Source of the DNA: an uncultured Blautia sp.
GTDB taxonomy: Bacteria > Bacillota > Clostridia > Lachnospirales > Lachnospiraceae
Reading direction: 5' to 3'
DNA length: 64,000 nt
Assembly: GCA_937900135.1 (NCBI GenBank)
Contig: CALCDJ010000035.1
Span: forward strand, 1-64,000
In this document: positions 1-10,052 of the stretch, in pieces
Layout of the letters: each line of letters starts with the position of its first letter
Position numbering within the stretch: the stretch's first letter is position 1
Position numbers and translations under genes: made by a program
The notes under the pieces: model-generated
What the model saw: only the letters and a program-made list of their open reading frames with translations
Told to the model about the DNA's origin: nothing
Database searches by the model: none

Positions 1-34
1 AATGTCCATTGTCAGCTATGCTGACCATAATCAC

Positions 35-1543
35 TCAGGATTCCGAGAGATTATTCAGAAGACGTTCTTCCTTTTTCTCTACCCAGATTTTCACCTGATT
101 ATCAGAAGCCTCCATACGGATGCCATGGATAAAATAATTTTCGATAAGAGGCTGCAGAACAAATTTTATAATGGGACACTGAAGCAGTTCCAAAGGACAG
201 TCCACTTCTGCATGAAATCGGTTCTGATAACGAAATTCAAATAACTCCAGATATTTTTTACAGTAATGGAGCTCCTGTGCAAGAGTGATAACGTCCTTTT
301 CCTTTAGCTGCGCCCAGAATGTTACTGCCATGCTGTACAGCATTTTTCCCACTTCCCGATCCCCATTGGTAATTGCCTTCATGCGAATTGCTTCCAGGGT
401 ATTATACAGAAAATGGGGATTGATCTGACTTTGCAGCGCCTGCATCTCTGCATTTTTCTGCTCAATCTCTGCCAGATAGCTTTTCTGGATGTACAGATCC
501 AGCTGCCGGCACATTTCATTAAAGCGGTCAGAAATCATATCCAGCTCATCTCCCTTTTCGTTTACCAGAAGACGCTGCGTCAGATTTCCCTTCATAACCT
601 GTTCCATACCGTCCAGAATCATCACCAGACGGTGGTTCAGCCGTTTCAGATACCAGCTCACCAGAAGTTCTCCTGCAAACACCAGAAGCAGTCCCAGACC
701 CACAGCTGCCCCCAGTGTCCAGAAATTTATCTGACTGGCCAGTTTTTTATTCAGCATCGTATAGATCTGATAAGAGCCCACTGTCTCCTTTTCCACAAAG
801 GAATCGGTATAGTCTTCCAGCCGCCCCTCCTTTTCTGCCTCCTCAAAGGCTTCTTCCCGATACTCTTTGCTGCTCCAGATCACCTTCCCATCCTGATCAC
901 GGATCAGAAGTTCCGTCTTTTTCTGATTTTTCATCAGATGATCCAGAGATGTGGTATCAAACACAAAAACAAGACACCCCAGAGGAAGGCGCTCTTCTGT
1001 GGAAAGTATTTCCTTGCGAAAGGACAGTTCCTTTTCTGTGCCGATTTCATCGTTAAGAACTGCATCCAGCCGACTGTCATCCTTCCGGCCGGAATAGACC
1101 TTATCCCCTGCAAAGCAATAGGTGATATCTCTCTTGGCATAGCTAACGATTTCCACCCGTTTCATATGCTTATAAGCAGAAAATCCATTCTCCACAAAAT
1201 CAAAAATATTTTCCTGCTGCATGGAATTGGATTCCGCATAATGATCGAGACGCTTTTTGATGTAGGTCTCGGAATCGTCCACCAGGAAGCTCTGGAGATC
1301 CTGCATCACAATCTCGGACTGATAAATTTGTCCGTGGAGATAGCCGGATATCTCTTCTGCATCTGATATATCGTCTACCGCTTCTCTGTGGATTCTCTGG
1401 CTGTTTTCCCGGCTGACCTGATAATTACGCATCTGTATGGCCTTAATGGAAAACCAGGTAAGCCCTGCGGCCACCAGAACCACTACCAGCATATAGGTAT
1501 AAAACAGTTTCCTGTGTAATTGCCTTGGAGTTCTTACTTCCAT
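35..1543 (-). CDS. YesM-type sensor histidine kinase, stopped inside the ATPase domain
   Basis: Membrane sensor kinase of the YesM/HPK7 kind. It has a short cytoplasmic N-terminus, a first membrane segment (about residues 11-35), a roughly 240-residue extracellular sensor, a second membrane segment (about 283-310), a HAMP linker and a HisKA-like motif NPHFLYNTLE with the phosphoacceptor His. The ATP-binding domain begins (LQPLIENYFIHGI) but meets TGA at 35-37. Reading through, the same frame continues VIMVSIADNGH to the window edge, which is the DNG nucleotide-binding motif, so the stop splits a normally continuous domain. The start at 1543 is chosen for its AGGAG at 7 nt spacing; an upstream ATG at 1576 lacks one. 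In this family such kinases act with an AraC-type response regulator, which would lie left of the window. As read it is probably inactive, although the extra codons around the stop might be a natural variant or a sequencing error. Confidence 0.75.
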   Translation of the reverse strand: MEVRTPRQLHRKLFYTYMLVVVLVAAGLTWFSIKAIQMRNYQVSRENSQRIHREAVDDISDAEEISGYLHGQIYQSEIVMQDLQSFLVDDSETYIKKRLDHYAESNSMQQENIFDFVENGFSAYKHMKRVEIVSYAKRDITYCFAGDKVYSGRKDDSRLDAVLNDEIGTEKELSFRKEILSTEERLPLGCLVFVFDTTSLDHLMKNQKKTELLIRDQDGKVIWSSKEYREEAFEEAEKEGRLEDYTDSFVEKETVGSYQIYTMLNKKLASQINFWTLGAAVGLGLLLVFAGELLVSWYLKRLNHRLVMILDGMEQVMKGNLTQRLLVNEKGDELDMISDRFNEMCRQLDLYIQKSYLAEIEQKNAEMQALQSQINPHFLYNTLEAIRMKAITNGDREVGKMLYSMAVTFWAQLKEKDVITLAQELHYCKKYLELFEFRYQNRFHAEVDCPLELLQCPIIKFVLQPLIENYFIHGIRMEASDNQVKIWVEKKEERLLNNLSES

Positions 1544-1556
1544 CCCGCTTCTCCTC

Positions 1557-4435
1557 TCATTCTTCCTGTTTTTCATATTTTTTCAGTATAACACATCCCC
1601 AAAAGAAATAGACAGCACAAAAAGAGAGCTTATCCAAAGTAAACATACCATCAAATCCCAGTTTACATGCACCCTTCACTACTTTTGCAGGGTTGTTCAG
1701 CTGGTATGCGCTCTGTACCGTTTTTCCTTCCACAAAATCTCCGCCATGAGGAAGAAGGGAATAGGTAAAGTAATGTTCTCCCTGATCCTGAAGATGATCC
1801 GGCTGTAATCCGGAACGTACCAGAGAAATACGCATCAGGTTATCCTTAACGTCATAACCGTATTTGCAGTCGTTTAACAGACTGACACCATAGTTTCGTT
1901 CAGAAAGATCTGCAAAACGGTGTGCCACCGTCTCAAATCTTGCCTGATCCCAGCTGGTATTCCAGTGATTTGGACGGCGTACATTTCCGTACTGGATATC
2001 GTACGTAGCGTAAGTGCTTCGGATATCCACCGGGAAGGCTGCTTTTAATAACTGCTGTCTTTCGTGATAATCTACATAGGTCTTAAAGTCGATTCTTCTA
2101 TCATCCCGATACGGAAGCATATCCTGACAGATTGTGGAATTCATGTATTTCCATTCCATATGAATGACCATACGCAAAGCTCCGCACTCTGTCACCTCAA
2201 AGGTGGTAAGATCTGTAATTTCTCTCATCTTTTCCTGATAGAAAATATCAATATCCCATGCATCGTTATCAATGGGCTTGTCCTCAAACATCTGCAGCAC
2301 ATTGGCACGAGTTCCTTTCGGAAGCACCTCACGGTCAAAGGTCTTATCATACAGTCGTTCCATCTGGCCGCATGCGTTAAGACTGATGCTGTAGAATGGA
2401 GTCTCGATTTCTCTTCCGCTTACTGAGAAACTACTGTTTTCTTCCTTTCCAGTACCTGGGGTAAAGAAAATTCTGCGATATCCCATGGATGGAAGATCCT
2501 TCACCTGCACGTAAGTAACATTCTCGCCTCTCTGTGCGCTGAGCTCTCTTCCTGTTTCATCTGTAAAAGTTCCCTTTCTTGTTTCCGGGATTTCCGCAAG
2601 CTCATCCAGGCTCCAACCAGAATCATTAAATACGGTATAGGTATCTTCCTTCTCTTCTACTACATTCGTTTCAAATTCCCGTTCCACACAGTCTGCAATA
2701 CTTTCAATTTTTGCATAATCCTTATGGCAGTCTTCATAAACATCATGGATAGAGGAGCCTGGAATAATATCATGGAACTGGTTGGTCAGAATCAAATGCC
2801 ATCCGTCCCGAAGGGTATCCTGTTCTGCCTGTTTCATATCCCCTGCAAAAATTCCCTGCATAGCAGTCAGCCATTCGGCTCTTCGGTAAAGGAGTTCCAT
2901 TTTGCGGTTCATACGCTTGTTATAGCCCTGGCTGGTATAGGTACCTCTATGATATTCCAGATACAATTCGCCGTCCCAGGTATGTACATAGTGACTGGTG
3001 TTTTTCACTTTTTCCTTTAATCCGGCGAAGTAATCCGCTGCTCTGCCGGTTTTCAGGCTGGGAAGTCCTGGCATTTTATCCAGTCTTCTTCTACGTTCCA
3101 GAAGATCACGGTTGACACCGCCGCCCCCATCTCCATAACCATAGGAGATCAGGAGATCCTGATTCATTTCCTTTTCACTATAAGCTTCCCACACACCTTT
3201 CACTGTCTTCGCAGTCAGGAGTCCATTATAGGTGTAGAACCAGGAACCAGGCTCATTCCATGGTTCCGGTGTGGTAATAAAGTGTGTCAGAATCTCTGTA
3301 CCATCCATGCCTTTCCACTTAAAAGTATCGTGAGGCATACGGTTATACTGATTCCAGCTGATTTTTGTAGTCATAAACATATCAATGCCGGATTTTTTCA
3401 AGATCTGAGGCAAAGCCCAGGAATATCCGAACACATCGGGAAGCCATACATACTGCACGTCTTTGCCAAACTCGTCTTTGATAAACTTGCTTCCCAGCGT
3501 CCTTCTTTTATTTTTTCTTTGATTCCCTGATAAATTTCCGGAAAATCTTCTTTGATATACTGATAAATCTGTGGCTGTGTCTGCAGAAAAACATATTCCG
3601 GGAACATTTCCATCATACGCAATACCGTAGAGAAGGAACGGGAAGCCTTCTCATGGGTATGCTTCAGTCTCCAGAGCCATGCCATATCAATATGCGTATG
3701 ACCCACGCAGGTCACATGAACCAGGGAGTGCTTGTCCATCTTATCTACTGCTTCATTTAAAAGATCATCTGCCTGGTGTACAGATTCATAAAATTCCTCG
3801 CTTCCCGGATATGACCAGTCAATACAGTGACAGGCTTCATCCAGCGCCTGACGCAGTTCATATTTTTCCGGACTTCCATCTGCAAGCTCCTTAATAGTTT
3901 CCAGCATAATGGTTCCCAGGTAATACAGGTCATCTGCCTTTTCATCCAGCCATGCGATCTTTGCTTCCATAATGCGATGCTCCTGCTCTCTTGGAACACC
4001 GCCCCCTTCCAGACCGGACCAGAGACGGAAGGTAAGTGAAATCGGTTTTTTCATATCTTCCTCATGGAAAAAGACCTCCTGATGATTCAGGTCCACACCC
4101 TGGTAAGGTTTTTCGTTGATGTAGCACATTGCTTCAAATCCGCAGTTGTTTCCTGCGCCGGTTTTTCCAAAATCAAATACGCCTACCACACGTTTTCCCT
4201 GAAAGCTTTCCGGAATCTGAATTTCCTTATGCATCCAGAGATAACGGTCACGTCCAGACCAGTAATCTCCCAGCTTTAATTCTCCCCATCCGGTGTAATC
4301 GGTGGGAACTTTTGGATTTACCAGTTTTTCCTCATCCTCTTTGGACAAAAAACTCTGGATCGTCTGTGCATCGCGATATCTGTATTGTTTCAGCTCACTG
4401 ATTCGTCTGTCTAATTTTCTATCTTTTAAAAACAT
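1557..4435 (-). pseudogene. GH38 alpha-mannosidase, broken by an internal deletion and 3' truncation
   Basis: Retaining alpha-mannosidase of GH38, a cytoplasmic enzyme that trims alpha-mannosides. The N-terminal part (4435 to about 3500) has the N-terminal beta domain and the metal-binding motif HTHIDMAWLW. The C-terminal part (about 3500 to 1557) starts with YVWLPDVFGYS, which carries the nucleophile Asp, followed by the C-terminal beta domains. The two parts are in different frames and join at GRWEA / GSKFIKDEFG. About 28 residues normally found between them (the GGMW...GESL...LYG stretch) are missing, so this is a deletion and not a single-base slip. The tail after GACKLGFDG is also lost and is replaced by unrelated residues running into the kinase start. 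The start at 4435 has a good AGGAGG. Linked GH125 suggests mannose-rich or N-glycan use. Loss of activity is inferred from the frame break. Confidence 0.85.
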
Positions 4436-4504
4436 CGTTTCCTCCTGTAAATCATGCCGGTTACTGCCAATGGCAAAAACATGGTTTTTGTCGTTTCTAC
4501 ATGT

Positions 4505-4533
4505 ATTGTATAATGTGTGATAAGAAATCACAA
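4505..4533 (-). promoter_or_regulatory. Predicted sigma-A promoter for the GH38 gene
   Basis: On the minus strand, TTGTGA (4528-4533) and TACAAT (4505-4510) are separated by exactly 17 nt, about 70 nt before the GH38 start. The good -35/-10 spacing suggests that the broken gene is still transcribed. Confidence 0.5.
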
Positions 4534-4645
4534 TTTTCGTTATTCTATATTTAGTGTAAAAATTCTCACTGGCAGAGGCATTATTTTCTCCTCTTCTGTC
4601 AATTCAGAAGGAAACTATGCCGCTTAGTGCAGGCAATGTCTGGTT

Positions 4646-6415
4646 TTATTTCAATTTTCCATAATACATATCGCTGAAAATCCCCTGGCACTGTATCAGT
4701 TCCTGGTATGTGCCATCCTGAACAATTTTCCCCTGGTCTACTACAATAATCCTGTCTGCATTTTTCAGGGTCGTCAGTCTGTGGGCAATGGAAATGACTG
4801 TCGTATGCTGTTCTTTTGACAGCTGCTCAATTTCATGCTGAATCAAACGTTCTGACGTATTATCCAGTGCAGATGTGGCTTCATCCAGAATCAGGATTTT
4901 AGGCTTTCTTAAAAAAATTCTGGCTACTGCAATTCGTTGTCTCTGTCCTCCCGACAGATTTCCACCTCCTTCTGCAATTACCGTATGAAGCCGTTTGGGA
5001 AGACTGGAAACAAATTCTGAAAGACAGGCTTTTTTTACAGCATCTTCAACTTCCCGGTCAGAAGGCTTCTCTTTTAATCCATAACAAATGTTCTCATAAA
5101 TAGTTCCTGCAATTAGAAATGGATTTTGAGGAACCAGGGCAATGGTATCTGAAATTTCCTGTCTCGAAAACTGATTCAGATTTTTTCCATTGATCCAGAT
5201 TTCTCCCTCCCACTTCTCCAGCTTACAGATTGCCTTGATCAGAGAAGATTTTCCACAACCGCTTGGTCCGGCCACTCCTAAAAACATTCCTTTTTCCACA
5301 GAAAGGTCTATATTTTCCAGTACCTTTGTATTTTCCCCATAGGAAAAATGCAGTTGGCAAAGCTCTATGGCATTTCCGGTTTCCACTTTATGAATGTTTT
5401 CTTCCTCCTCCATTGGTTCGTAAGAAAAATCTCTGGGCAGTTCTGCCAGTCTGAAATAATCCTCTGCAAGAACCATGCTTTCTGACAGCTCATCCAGAAT
5501 CCTGTGCAGTTCTTCCAAAGGCTTCAGTAATTGCGTAAAGCAAAGGTAAGAAGTCAGCACCTGGCCTACGCTAATGACATCTTTCGTTGCAAGATATGCA
5601 GAAATTCCAATCATAAAAACGGTAAACACCACTTCATTGATAAACTTCAGGCAGTCATATTTTGCCATTTGCTTATGGTGCTTCATCTCCTTCTTTCTTA
5701 AAAATTCAGATTTCTTCCCAAATCGTTCTCCTTCCAGTTCCACACTGTCTGTAATCCGGATCACTTCAATGCCGTTTAAAAGTTCCGCAATAGAGCCATC
5801 CATAGAAGCCTTCGTTTCCAGAAGTTCCACCCGGATGCCCCTCTGGGTACTAATTTGCCTGAAGACAATGGCAATCCCCACCGGAACCACCAGAAGCATG
5901 GGAAGAGCCAGAACAACGGGAAGGGTGGTGAGAATCACGATCACCGCTGCAATGCTGTTAAAAATTGCCGGTGCAAAATCCATAAACAGTAACTTTTCCA
6001 GCTTTACGGTTCCATCCAGGCATCTGTTCAGCCTTCCATGGATGTTCCCTGTCATATTTTCCTTAAAAAAAGAAAACGGAGCTTTCAAAAGAGAATCCAT
6101 GACCTGTCTTCGTGCCTTTTTTTCTGTCTTTGTAGCCGCATCCTCTACCATAAGTCTTCGTGCTATTTTTAACAGTTCATTCAGCACATTTACCACCAGA
6201 ATAGCAAGTAAAACCGGAATCACTCTCCAAAACTCAATTTCATCCATTTTCAGAATGTGATCGGTCAGCCATCCAATGGCTTTGGGTGTAAACTGTGTAA
6301 GTCCTGCAGAAACAGCCATAATCAAAAGAATCCACGCAAATGCATGTTTTTGTTTTCGCTCCAGCAATGCGTACATTTTACAGATGATTTCTTTCAATCT
6401 TGTCTTTCCCCTCAT
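4646..6415 (-). CDS. ABC transporter, fused permease and ATPase (MsbA/LmrA-like)
   Basis: A half-transporter of 589 residues, expected to work as a dimer that exports lipids, peptides or drugs. The N-terminal half is a six-helix exporter domain (about residues 20-310). The C-terminal ATPase has Walker A GPSGCGKSSL (about residue 390), signature LSGGQRQRIAVAR, Walker B ILILDEATSALD and an H-loop in SIAHRLTTL. The start has GGGAGG 7 nt upstream. It lies between two mannosidase genes on the same strand but is separated from GH125 by a clear terminator, so it probably forms its own unit. The substrate cannot be told from sequence. Confidence 0.92.
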   Translation of the reverse strand: MRGKTRLKEIICKMYALLERKQKHAFAWILLIMAVSAGLTQFTPKAIGWLTDHILKMDEIEFWRVIPVLLAILVVNVLNELLKIARRLMVEDAATKTEKKARRQVMDSLLKAPFSFFKENMTGNIHGRLNRCLDGTVKLEKLLFMDFAPAIFNSIAAVIVILTTLPVVLALPMLLVVPVGIAIVFRQISTQRGIRVELLETKASMDGSIAELLNGIEVIRITDSVELEGERFGKKSEFLRKKEMKHHKQMAKYDCLKFINEVVFTVFMIGISAYLATKDVISVGQVLTSYLCFTQLLKPLEELHRILDELSESMVLAEDYFRLAELPRDFSYEPMEEEENIHKVETGNAIELCQLHFSYGENTKVLENIDLSVEKGMFLGVAGPSGCGKSSLIKAICKLEKWEGEIWINGKNLNQFSRQEISDTIALVPQNPFLIAGTIYENICYGLKEKPSDREVEDAVKKACLSEFVSSLPKRLHTVIAEGGGNLSGGQRQRIAVARIFLRKPKILILDEATSALDNTSERLIQHEIEQLSKEQHTTVISIAHRLTTLKNADRIIVVDQGKIVQDGTYQELIQCQGIFSDMYYGKLK

Positions 6416-6511
6416 TGTGTTACCTCCCTGATCTGTTTATTTGATAAAACTCTCCTGTTTTCCACCAGTTTTGTCTTCCTCATTATATCAGTTTTCTGTC
6501 AGGCTTCCTAT

Positions 6512-6554
6512 CAAAAAAAAGAACTATCTGCCATTTCCTGACAAATAGTTCTTT
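6512..6554 (-). terminator. Intrinsic terminator downstream of GH125
   Basis: A 10-bp stem (AAAGAACTAT / ATAGTTCTTT) is followed on the minus strand by a run of eight T. It begins a few bases after the GH125 stop and separates that gene from the ABC exporter. Confidence 0.8.
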
Positions 6555-6557
6555 GTT

Positions 6558-7841
6558 TTATTTACAGATTGTATAACCAAGATAAGAAAGCAAAAGCTCT
6601 GCATACATAGCATTTGCCCAGGAAAACCATTCTCTGGTATAGCGGGAAGCATCTTCGCAGAAAAATCCTTCATGCATCATGCCTTTTCCCCCTTCCGTGG
6701 AAGCCATTTTTCTTAACACTTCCAGTTTCTCTTCTTTTGTATGAGCGGTCAGCCCTTCCATTGCCATGGCAATGTGCCAGATATAGCCGGAAGGTGTGTG
6801 GGGACTTCCAATTCCAGCCGCTTCCTTGCCCTTAAAATAATATGGGTTGGCTTCACTTAACAGAAAATGTCTGGTGTTTTCTTCCACCTCAGGTCTGGCG
6901 CTCTCATACCCCAGATAACTCATGGACAAAAGACTGGGAACATTAGCGTCATCCATCAGATTGTACTGTCCATATCCATCCACCTCATAAGCATAAATAT
7001 CTCCAAACTCTTCGGTACGGACAATCCCGTAGGTTTCGATCGCTTCCCTTACCTGCATTCCCAGCTGTTTTGCCTCCTGCGTCAGCTCATGATCTTCATA
7101 AATCTGTTCTCCAATTTCAGCGAGATATCCCAGAATCACCACTGCGAACATATTGGATGGAATCAAATAACCATACACGCAGGCATCGTCACTGGGACGA
7201 AAACCAGACCAGATCAGACCAGTCCCCGGTTTTGTCAGCGCTCCCCTGCCTCCTCTGGACAATGTGTCTGTAAAAAAGGAATGGGGACGGGTAAACCGGT
7301 AAGAAGATTTTTCTTCATGATACTGCTCTGTTTTAAACACTTCCAGTATTTTTTTTGCTCCTCTTTGAAAATTCTCATCAAACTGTGTGGTCACACCAGT
7401 ATTTTTCCAGAGAAGATAAGCAAGCTGTACCGGGTAGCACAGCGAATCAATCTCAAATTTCTTTTCCCATACCATAGGGTCCTGATCCGGATAATCTTTT
7501 TCCCAGCAGGCGCCATTGGCTGTTTCATTAAACGCATTGGCATATGGCTCCCTGCAAATGTAGGCAAACTGTCTGCGTACCAGTCCGGCGATGAGTTTTG
7601 CCAACCGTGGATCTTTTGCCGCGGGAATCAGATAGGGCCGAAGCTGAGCTGTGGAATCCCGCAGCCACACGGCGGGAATATCTCCGGTTATCACGTAGGT
7701 GGAACCATCTTCCATTTCTTTTACCGTTGTATTTAACGTATTGGTATAGCAAGTTTCAAAAATTTCTGCCAGACGGGGTTCTGTCCGAAAAGATTCTTTT
7801 ACTTCCTTTATAATTTTTTCAACAGATGCGGGGTTCTTCAT
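6558..7841 (-). CDS. GH125 exo-alpha-1,6-mannosidase
   Basis: Metal-independent GH125 alpha-mannosidase of 427 residues, the normal family length. Family features seen are GDIPAVWLRDSTAQLRPY near residue 55, EPYANAFNETANG, the EIDSLCYPVQLAY segment and the HTPSGYIWHIAMAMEGLT segment near the C-terminus. No signal peptide is present, so it should act in the cytoplasm, inverting and removing alpha-1,6-linked mannose from imported glycans. GH125 and GH38 genes are often linked in Firmicutes that use host or fungal mannosides; here the GH38 partner is broken and GH125 is intact. The start has AGGAGG. It is divergent from the GH13 gene across 237 bp. Confidence 0.92.
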   Translation of the reverse strand: MKNPASVEKIIKEVKESFRTEPRLAEIFETCYTNTLNTTVKEMEDGSTYVITGDIPAVWLRDSTAQLRPYLIPAAKDPRLAKLIAGLVRRQFAYICREPYANAFNETANGACWEKDYPDQDPMVWEKKFEIDSLCYPVQLAYLLWKNTGVTTQFDENFQRGAKKILEVFKTEQYHEEKSSYRFTRPHSFFTDTLSRGGRGALTKPGTGLIWSGFRPSDDACVYGYLIPSNMFAVVILGYLAEIGEQIYEDHELTQEAKQLGMQVREAIETYGIVRTEEFGDIYAYEVDGYGQYNLMDDANVPSLLSMSYLGYESARPEVEENTRHFLLSEANPYYFKGKEAAGIGSPHTPSGYIWHIAMAMEGLTAHTKEEKLEVLRKMASTEGGKGMMHEGFFCEDASRYTREWFSWANAMYAELLLSYLGYTICK

Positions 7842-8078
7842 GTCTTCCTCCTGTATGATAGATATATTTTTTAATCTTAGTTTCTGCTTTGTGATATCCT
7901 TTCCGATTATTTTAATGATTTTCTCCTTATTGAGATAGTGGAATAACTGTAGATTAAAGGAACTTTTTTTATCTTTTTGGAATATATTCCTGCATGGTAT
8001 AAAATAATATAGTTTTTTCGATCTTTCTCCTTTATAATATGGTTCAGGATTTTATCATATCTTATCAGGAGGATTCTT

Positions 8079-9749
8079 ATGAAAAAACAATGGTGGCATG
8101 AAAAAACGGCTTATCAGATTTATCCCAAAAGCTTTTATGATACCAATGAAGACGGCATCGGGGATCTGAGAGGCATCATCGAGAAACTGGATTATTTAAA
8201 AGAACTTGGCGTGGATATCATCTGGATTTCTCCCTGTTACTGCTCTCCTTTGGCAGACCAGGGTTATGATATCTCCGATTATTACAACATTGACCCTCGT
8301 TTCGGAACCATGGACGATATGGATGAACTTCTTTGCGAAGCCAAAAAACGAGATATGTACATTGTAATGGATCTGGTGGTCAACCACTGTTCCGATGAAC
8401 ATATCTGGTTCCAAAAAGCCTGTCAGGACCCGGATGGCCCCTATGGAAAATATTTCTATATCGAAACCTGTCCCGATGGAAAACTGCCCTGTAACTGGCG
8501 CTCCTACTTCGGAGGACCTGTATGGGAAAAACTCCCGGGACACGAAGACAAATATTATCTCCATCTGTTTCACAAAAAACAGCCGGATCTAAACTGGGAA
8601 AATAAAGAGGTTCGGGAAGAAATTTATCAGATGATCAACTGGTGGCTGGAGAAAGGGGTCGCAGGATTCCGCATTGATGCCATCATCAACATCAAAAAAG
8701 TTCTGCCATTTAAGGATTATCCCGCTGACCGGGACGATGGCTTATGTTCTGTCAATCATATGCTGGAAGAAGCAAAGGGAGTACAGGTCTTCCTCCATGA
8801 AATGGCTGACCGGACTTTTAAGCCGCACCACGCTTTTACTGTGGGAGAAGTCTTTAACGAAAAAGAGAGCGAACTTCCTGACTTTATCGGAGATGAGGGC
8901 TGTTTTTCTACGATGTTTGATTTTCGGGAAACCATCTGGGGCGCCAGCGAAAAAGGATGGTATGACTGTAAGCAGATCACTCCGGATGATTATCGGGACT
9001 GTTGTTTTGAAAGCCAGAAACGCATTGGAACCATTGGTTTCCTCTCTAATATTATCGAAAATCATGACGAGCCCCGCGGCGTCAGCCGCTATATCCCAGA
9101 AGGTGAGCAAAACGACACTTCCAAAAAACTGCTGGGCACCGTTTCTTTCTTCCTTCGGGGACTTCCTTTTCTTTATCAAGGGCAGGAGCTGGGCATGGAA
9201 AACGTGTCCTTTTCTTCCATAGAACAGGTCGATGATATCAGTACCCTGGATGAATACCAGGTGGCTCTGTCTGCAGGACTTTCCAAGGAAGAGGCGTTAA
9301 AAGCAGTAAACCGATTCAGCCGGGACAACGCCAGAACGCCTTTCCAATGGGATTCTTCTGCCCATGGCGGTTTTACCAAAGGCACTCCCTGGCTCTTTGT
9401 CAATCCAAACTACACCAGAATCAATGCAAAAGCACAGCTGGCTGACCCTGACTCCATTCTTCACTACTACCAGAAAATGATTGCCCTCCGCAAGAATCCT
9501 GCCTATCAGGAAACCCTCGTTTATGGAGACTGCATTCCTCTCTGGGAAAACCGTCACAACCTTATGGCCTATTACCGGAAAAGTGAAGCCCAGACCCTGC
9601 TTATCGCCGGAAATTTCCAGAAAGAACCTCAGACCGTGGTTCTGGACGCTGTCCCGAAACAGGTGTTATTAAATAATCTTTCATCCTTCCAGTTGGAGGA
9701 ACAAACCCTCACTCTGGATGGATATCAGGCAGTGATCTTGGAATTGTAA
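8079..9749 (+). CDS. GH13 alpha-glucosidase (oligo-1,6-glucosidase type)
   Basis: Cytoplasmic GH13 enzyme of 556 residues, typical for the oligo-1,6-glucosidase/MalL/DexB group that releases glucose from isomalto- or malto-oligosaccharides. It starts with WWHEKTAYQIYPKSFYD, characteristic of GH13_31. Predicted catalytic residues are Asp200 in GFRID, Glu257 in VGEVFN and Asp330 in ENHDE. A C-terminal beta domain is present and there is no signal peptide. The start is fixed by AGGAGG at 8069-8074. It stands alone, with a strong terminator straight after. Alpha-1,6 versus alpha-1,4 preference cannot be assigned with certainty. Confidence 0.93.
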   Translation: MKKQWWHEKTAYQIYPKSFYDTNEDGIGDLRGIIEKLDYLKELGVDIIWISPCYCSPLADQGYDISDYYNIDPRFGTMDDMDELLCEAKKRDMYIVMDLVVNHCSDEHIWFQKACQDPDGPYGKYFYIETCPDGKLPCNWRSYFGGPVWEKLPGHEDKYYLHLFHKKQPDLNWENKEVREEIYQMINWWLEKGVAGFRIDAIINIKKVLPFKDYPADRDDGLCSVNHMLEEAKGVQVFLHEMADRTFKPHHAFTVGEVFNEKESELPDFIGDEGCFSTMFDFRETIWGASEKGWYDCKQITPDDYRDCCFESQKRIGTIGFLSNIIENHDEPRGVSRYIPEGEQNDTSKKLLGTVSFFLRGLPFLYQGQELGMENVSFSSIEQVDDISTLDEYQVALSAGLSKEEALKAVNRFSRDNARTPFQWDSSAHGGFTKGTPWLFVNPNYTRINAKAQLADPDSILHYYQKMIALRKNPAYQETLVYGDCIPLWENRHNLMAYYRKSEAQTLLIAGNFQKEPQTVVLDAVPKQVLLNNLSSFQLEEQTLTLDGYQAVILEL

Positions 9750-9765
9750 AACAACTCGCAGCCAC

Positions 9766-9807
9766 AAAAAGACCAGCCATCCCAAAAACAGGGGATGCTG
9801 GTCTTTT
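9766..9807 (+). terminator. Intrinsic terminator after the GH13 gene
   Basis: Stem AAAGACCAGCCATCCC / GGGGATGCTGGTCTTTT with a one-base bulge and an AAAAACA loop, followed by T. The A-run on the left could let it also work on the minus strand. Confidence 0.85.
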
Positions 9808-9897
9808 ATCCTTGCATTTTATTTCTGATACACATAAGTTTCCAGATATGCTTTTTCATAAAACGTAAAATCGGAATAACTTTCTCCTTCTATAAAA

Positions 9898-10046
9898 GAA
9901 CCACACACGCGGTATGGTTCTCCCATTCTATTTCCACTTTCTTAAACACCTCGGCGGTTTGCGTGCCCAAGGAGGGGGGGAAGGGGGGAGCTGCGGGCTT
10001 CGCAACTCCGAGCTGCTCTCCCCCTATATCCTGCTCCCCCCCCTTA
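9898..10046. other. G/C-homopolymer intergenic stretch with hairpin potential
   Basis: The gap between the GH13 terminator and the TPR gene holds a small inverted repeat (GAACC...GGTTC, 9898-9920). After it comes an unusual block of G-runs (9964-9989) and C-runs (10017-10046) flanking GCTGCGGGCTTCGCAACTCCGAGCTGC. The runs can pair (GGGGGAG with CTCCCCC). There is no U-run, so it is not a standard terminator, and no coding frame is convincing. It could end minus-strand transcription from the TPR gene or simply be slippage-prone sequence. Confidence 0.4.
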
Positions 10047-10052
10047 TCTTCC

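Noticed and set aside
187..260. Metal-responsive ArsR reading of the two ArsR-like regulators
   Set aside because: The expected Cys-rich metal-binding motif in the recognition helix is missing in both, and the gene context is carbohydrate use (proteins encoded at 36360-37280 and 43619-44542).
413..1366. 317-residue plus-strand frame opposite the histidine kinase
   Set aside because: Shadow frame with low-complexity His/Gln/Phe content; the kinase motifs are unambiguous on the other strand.
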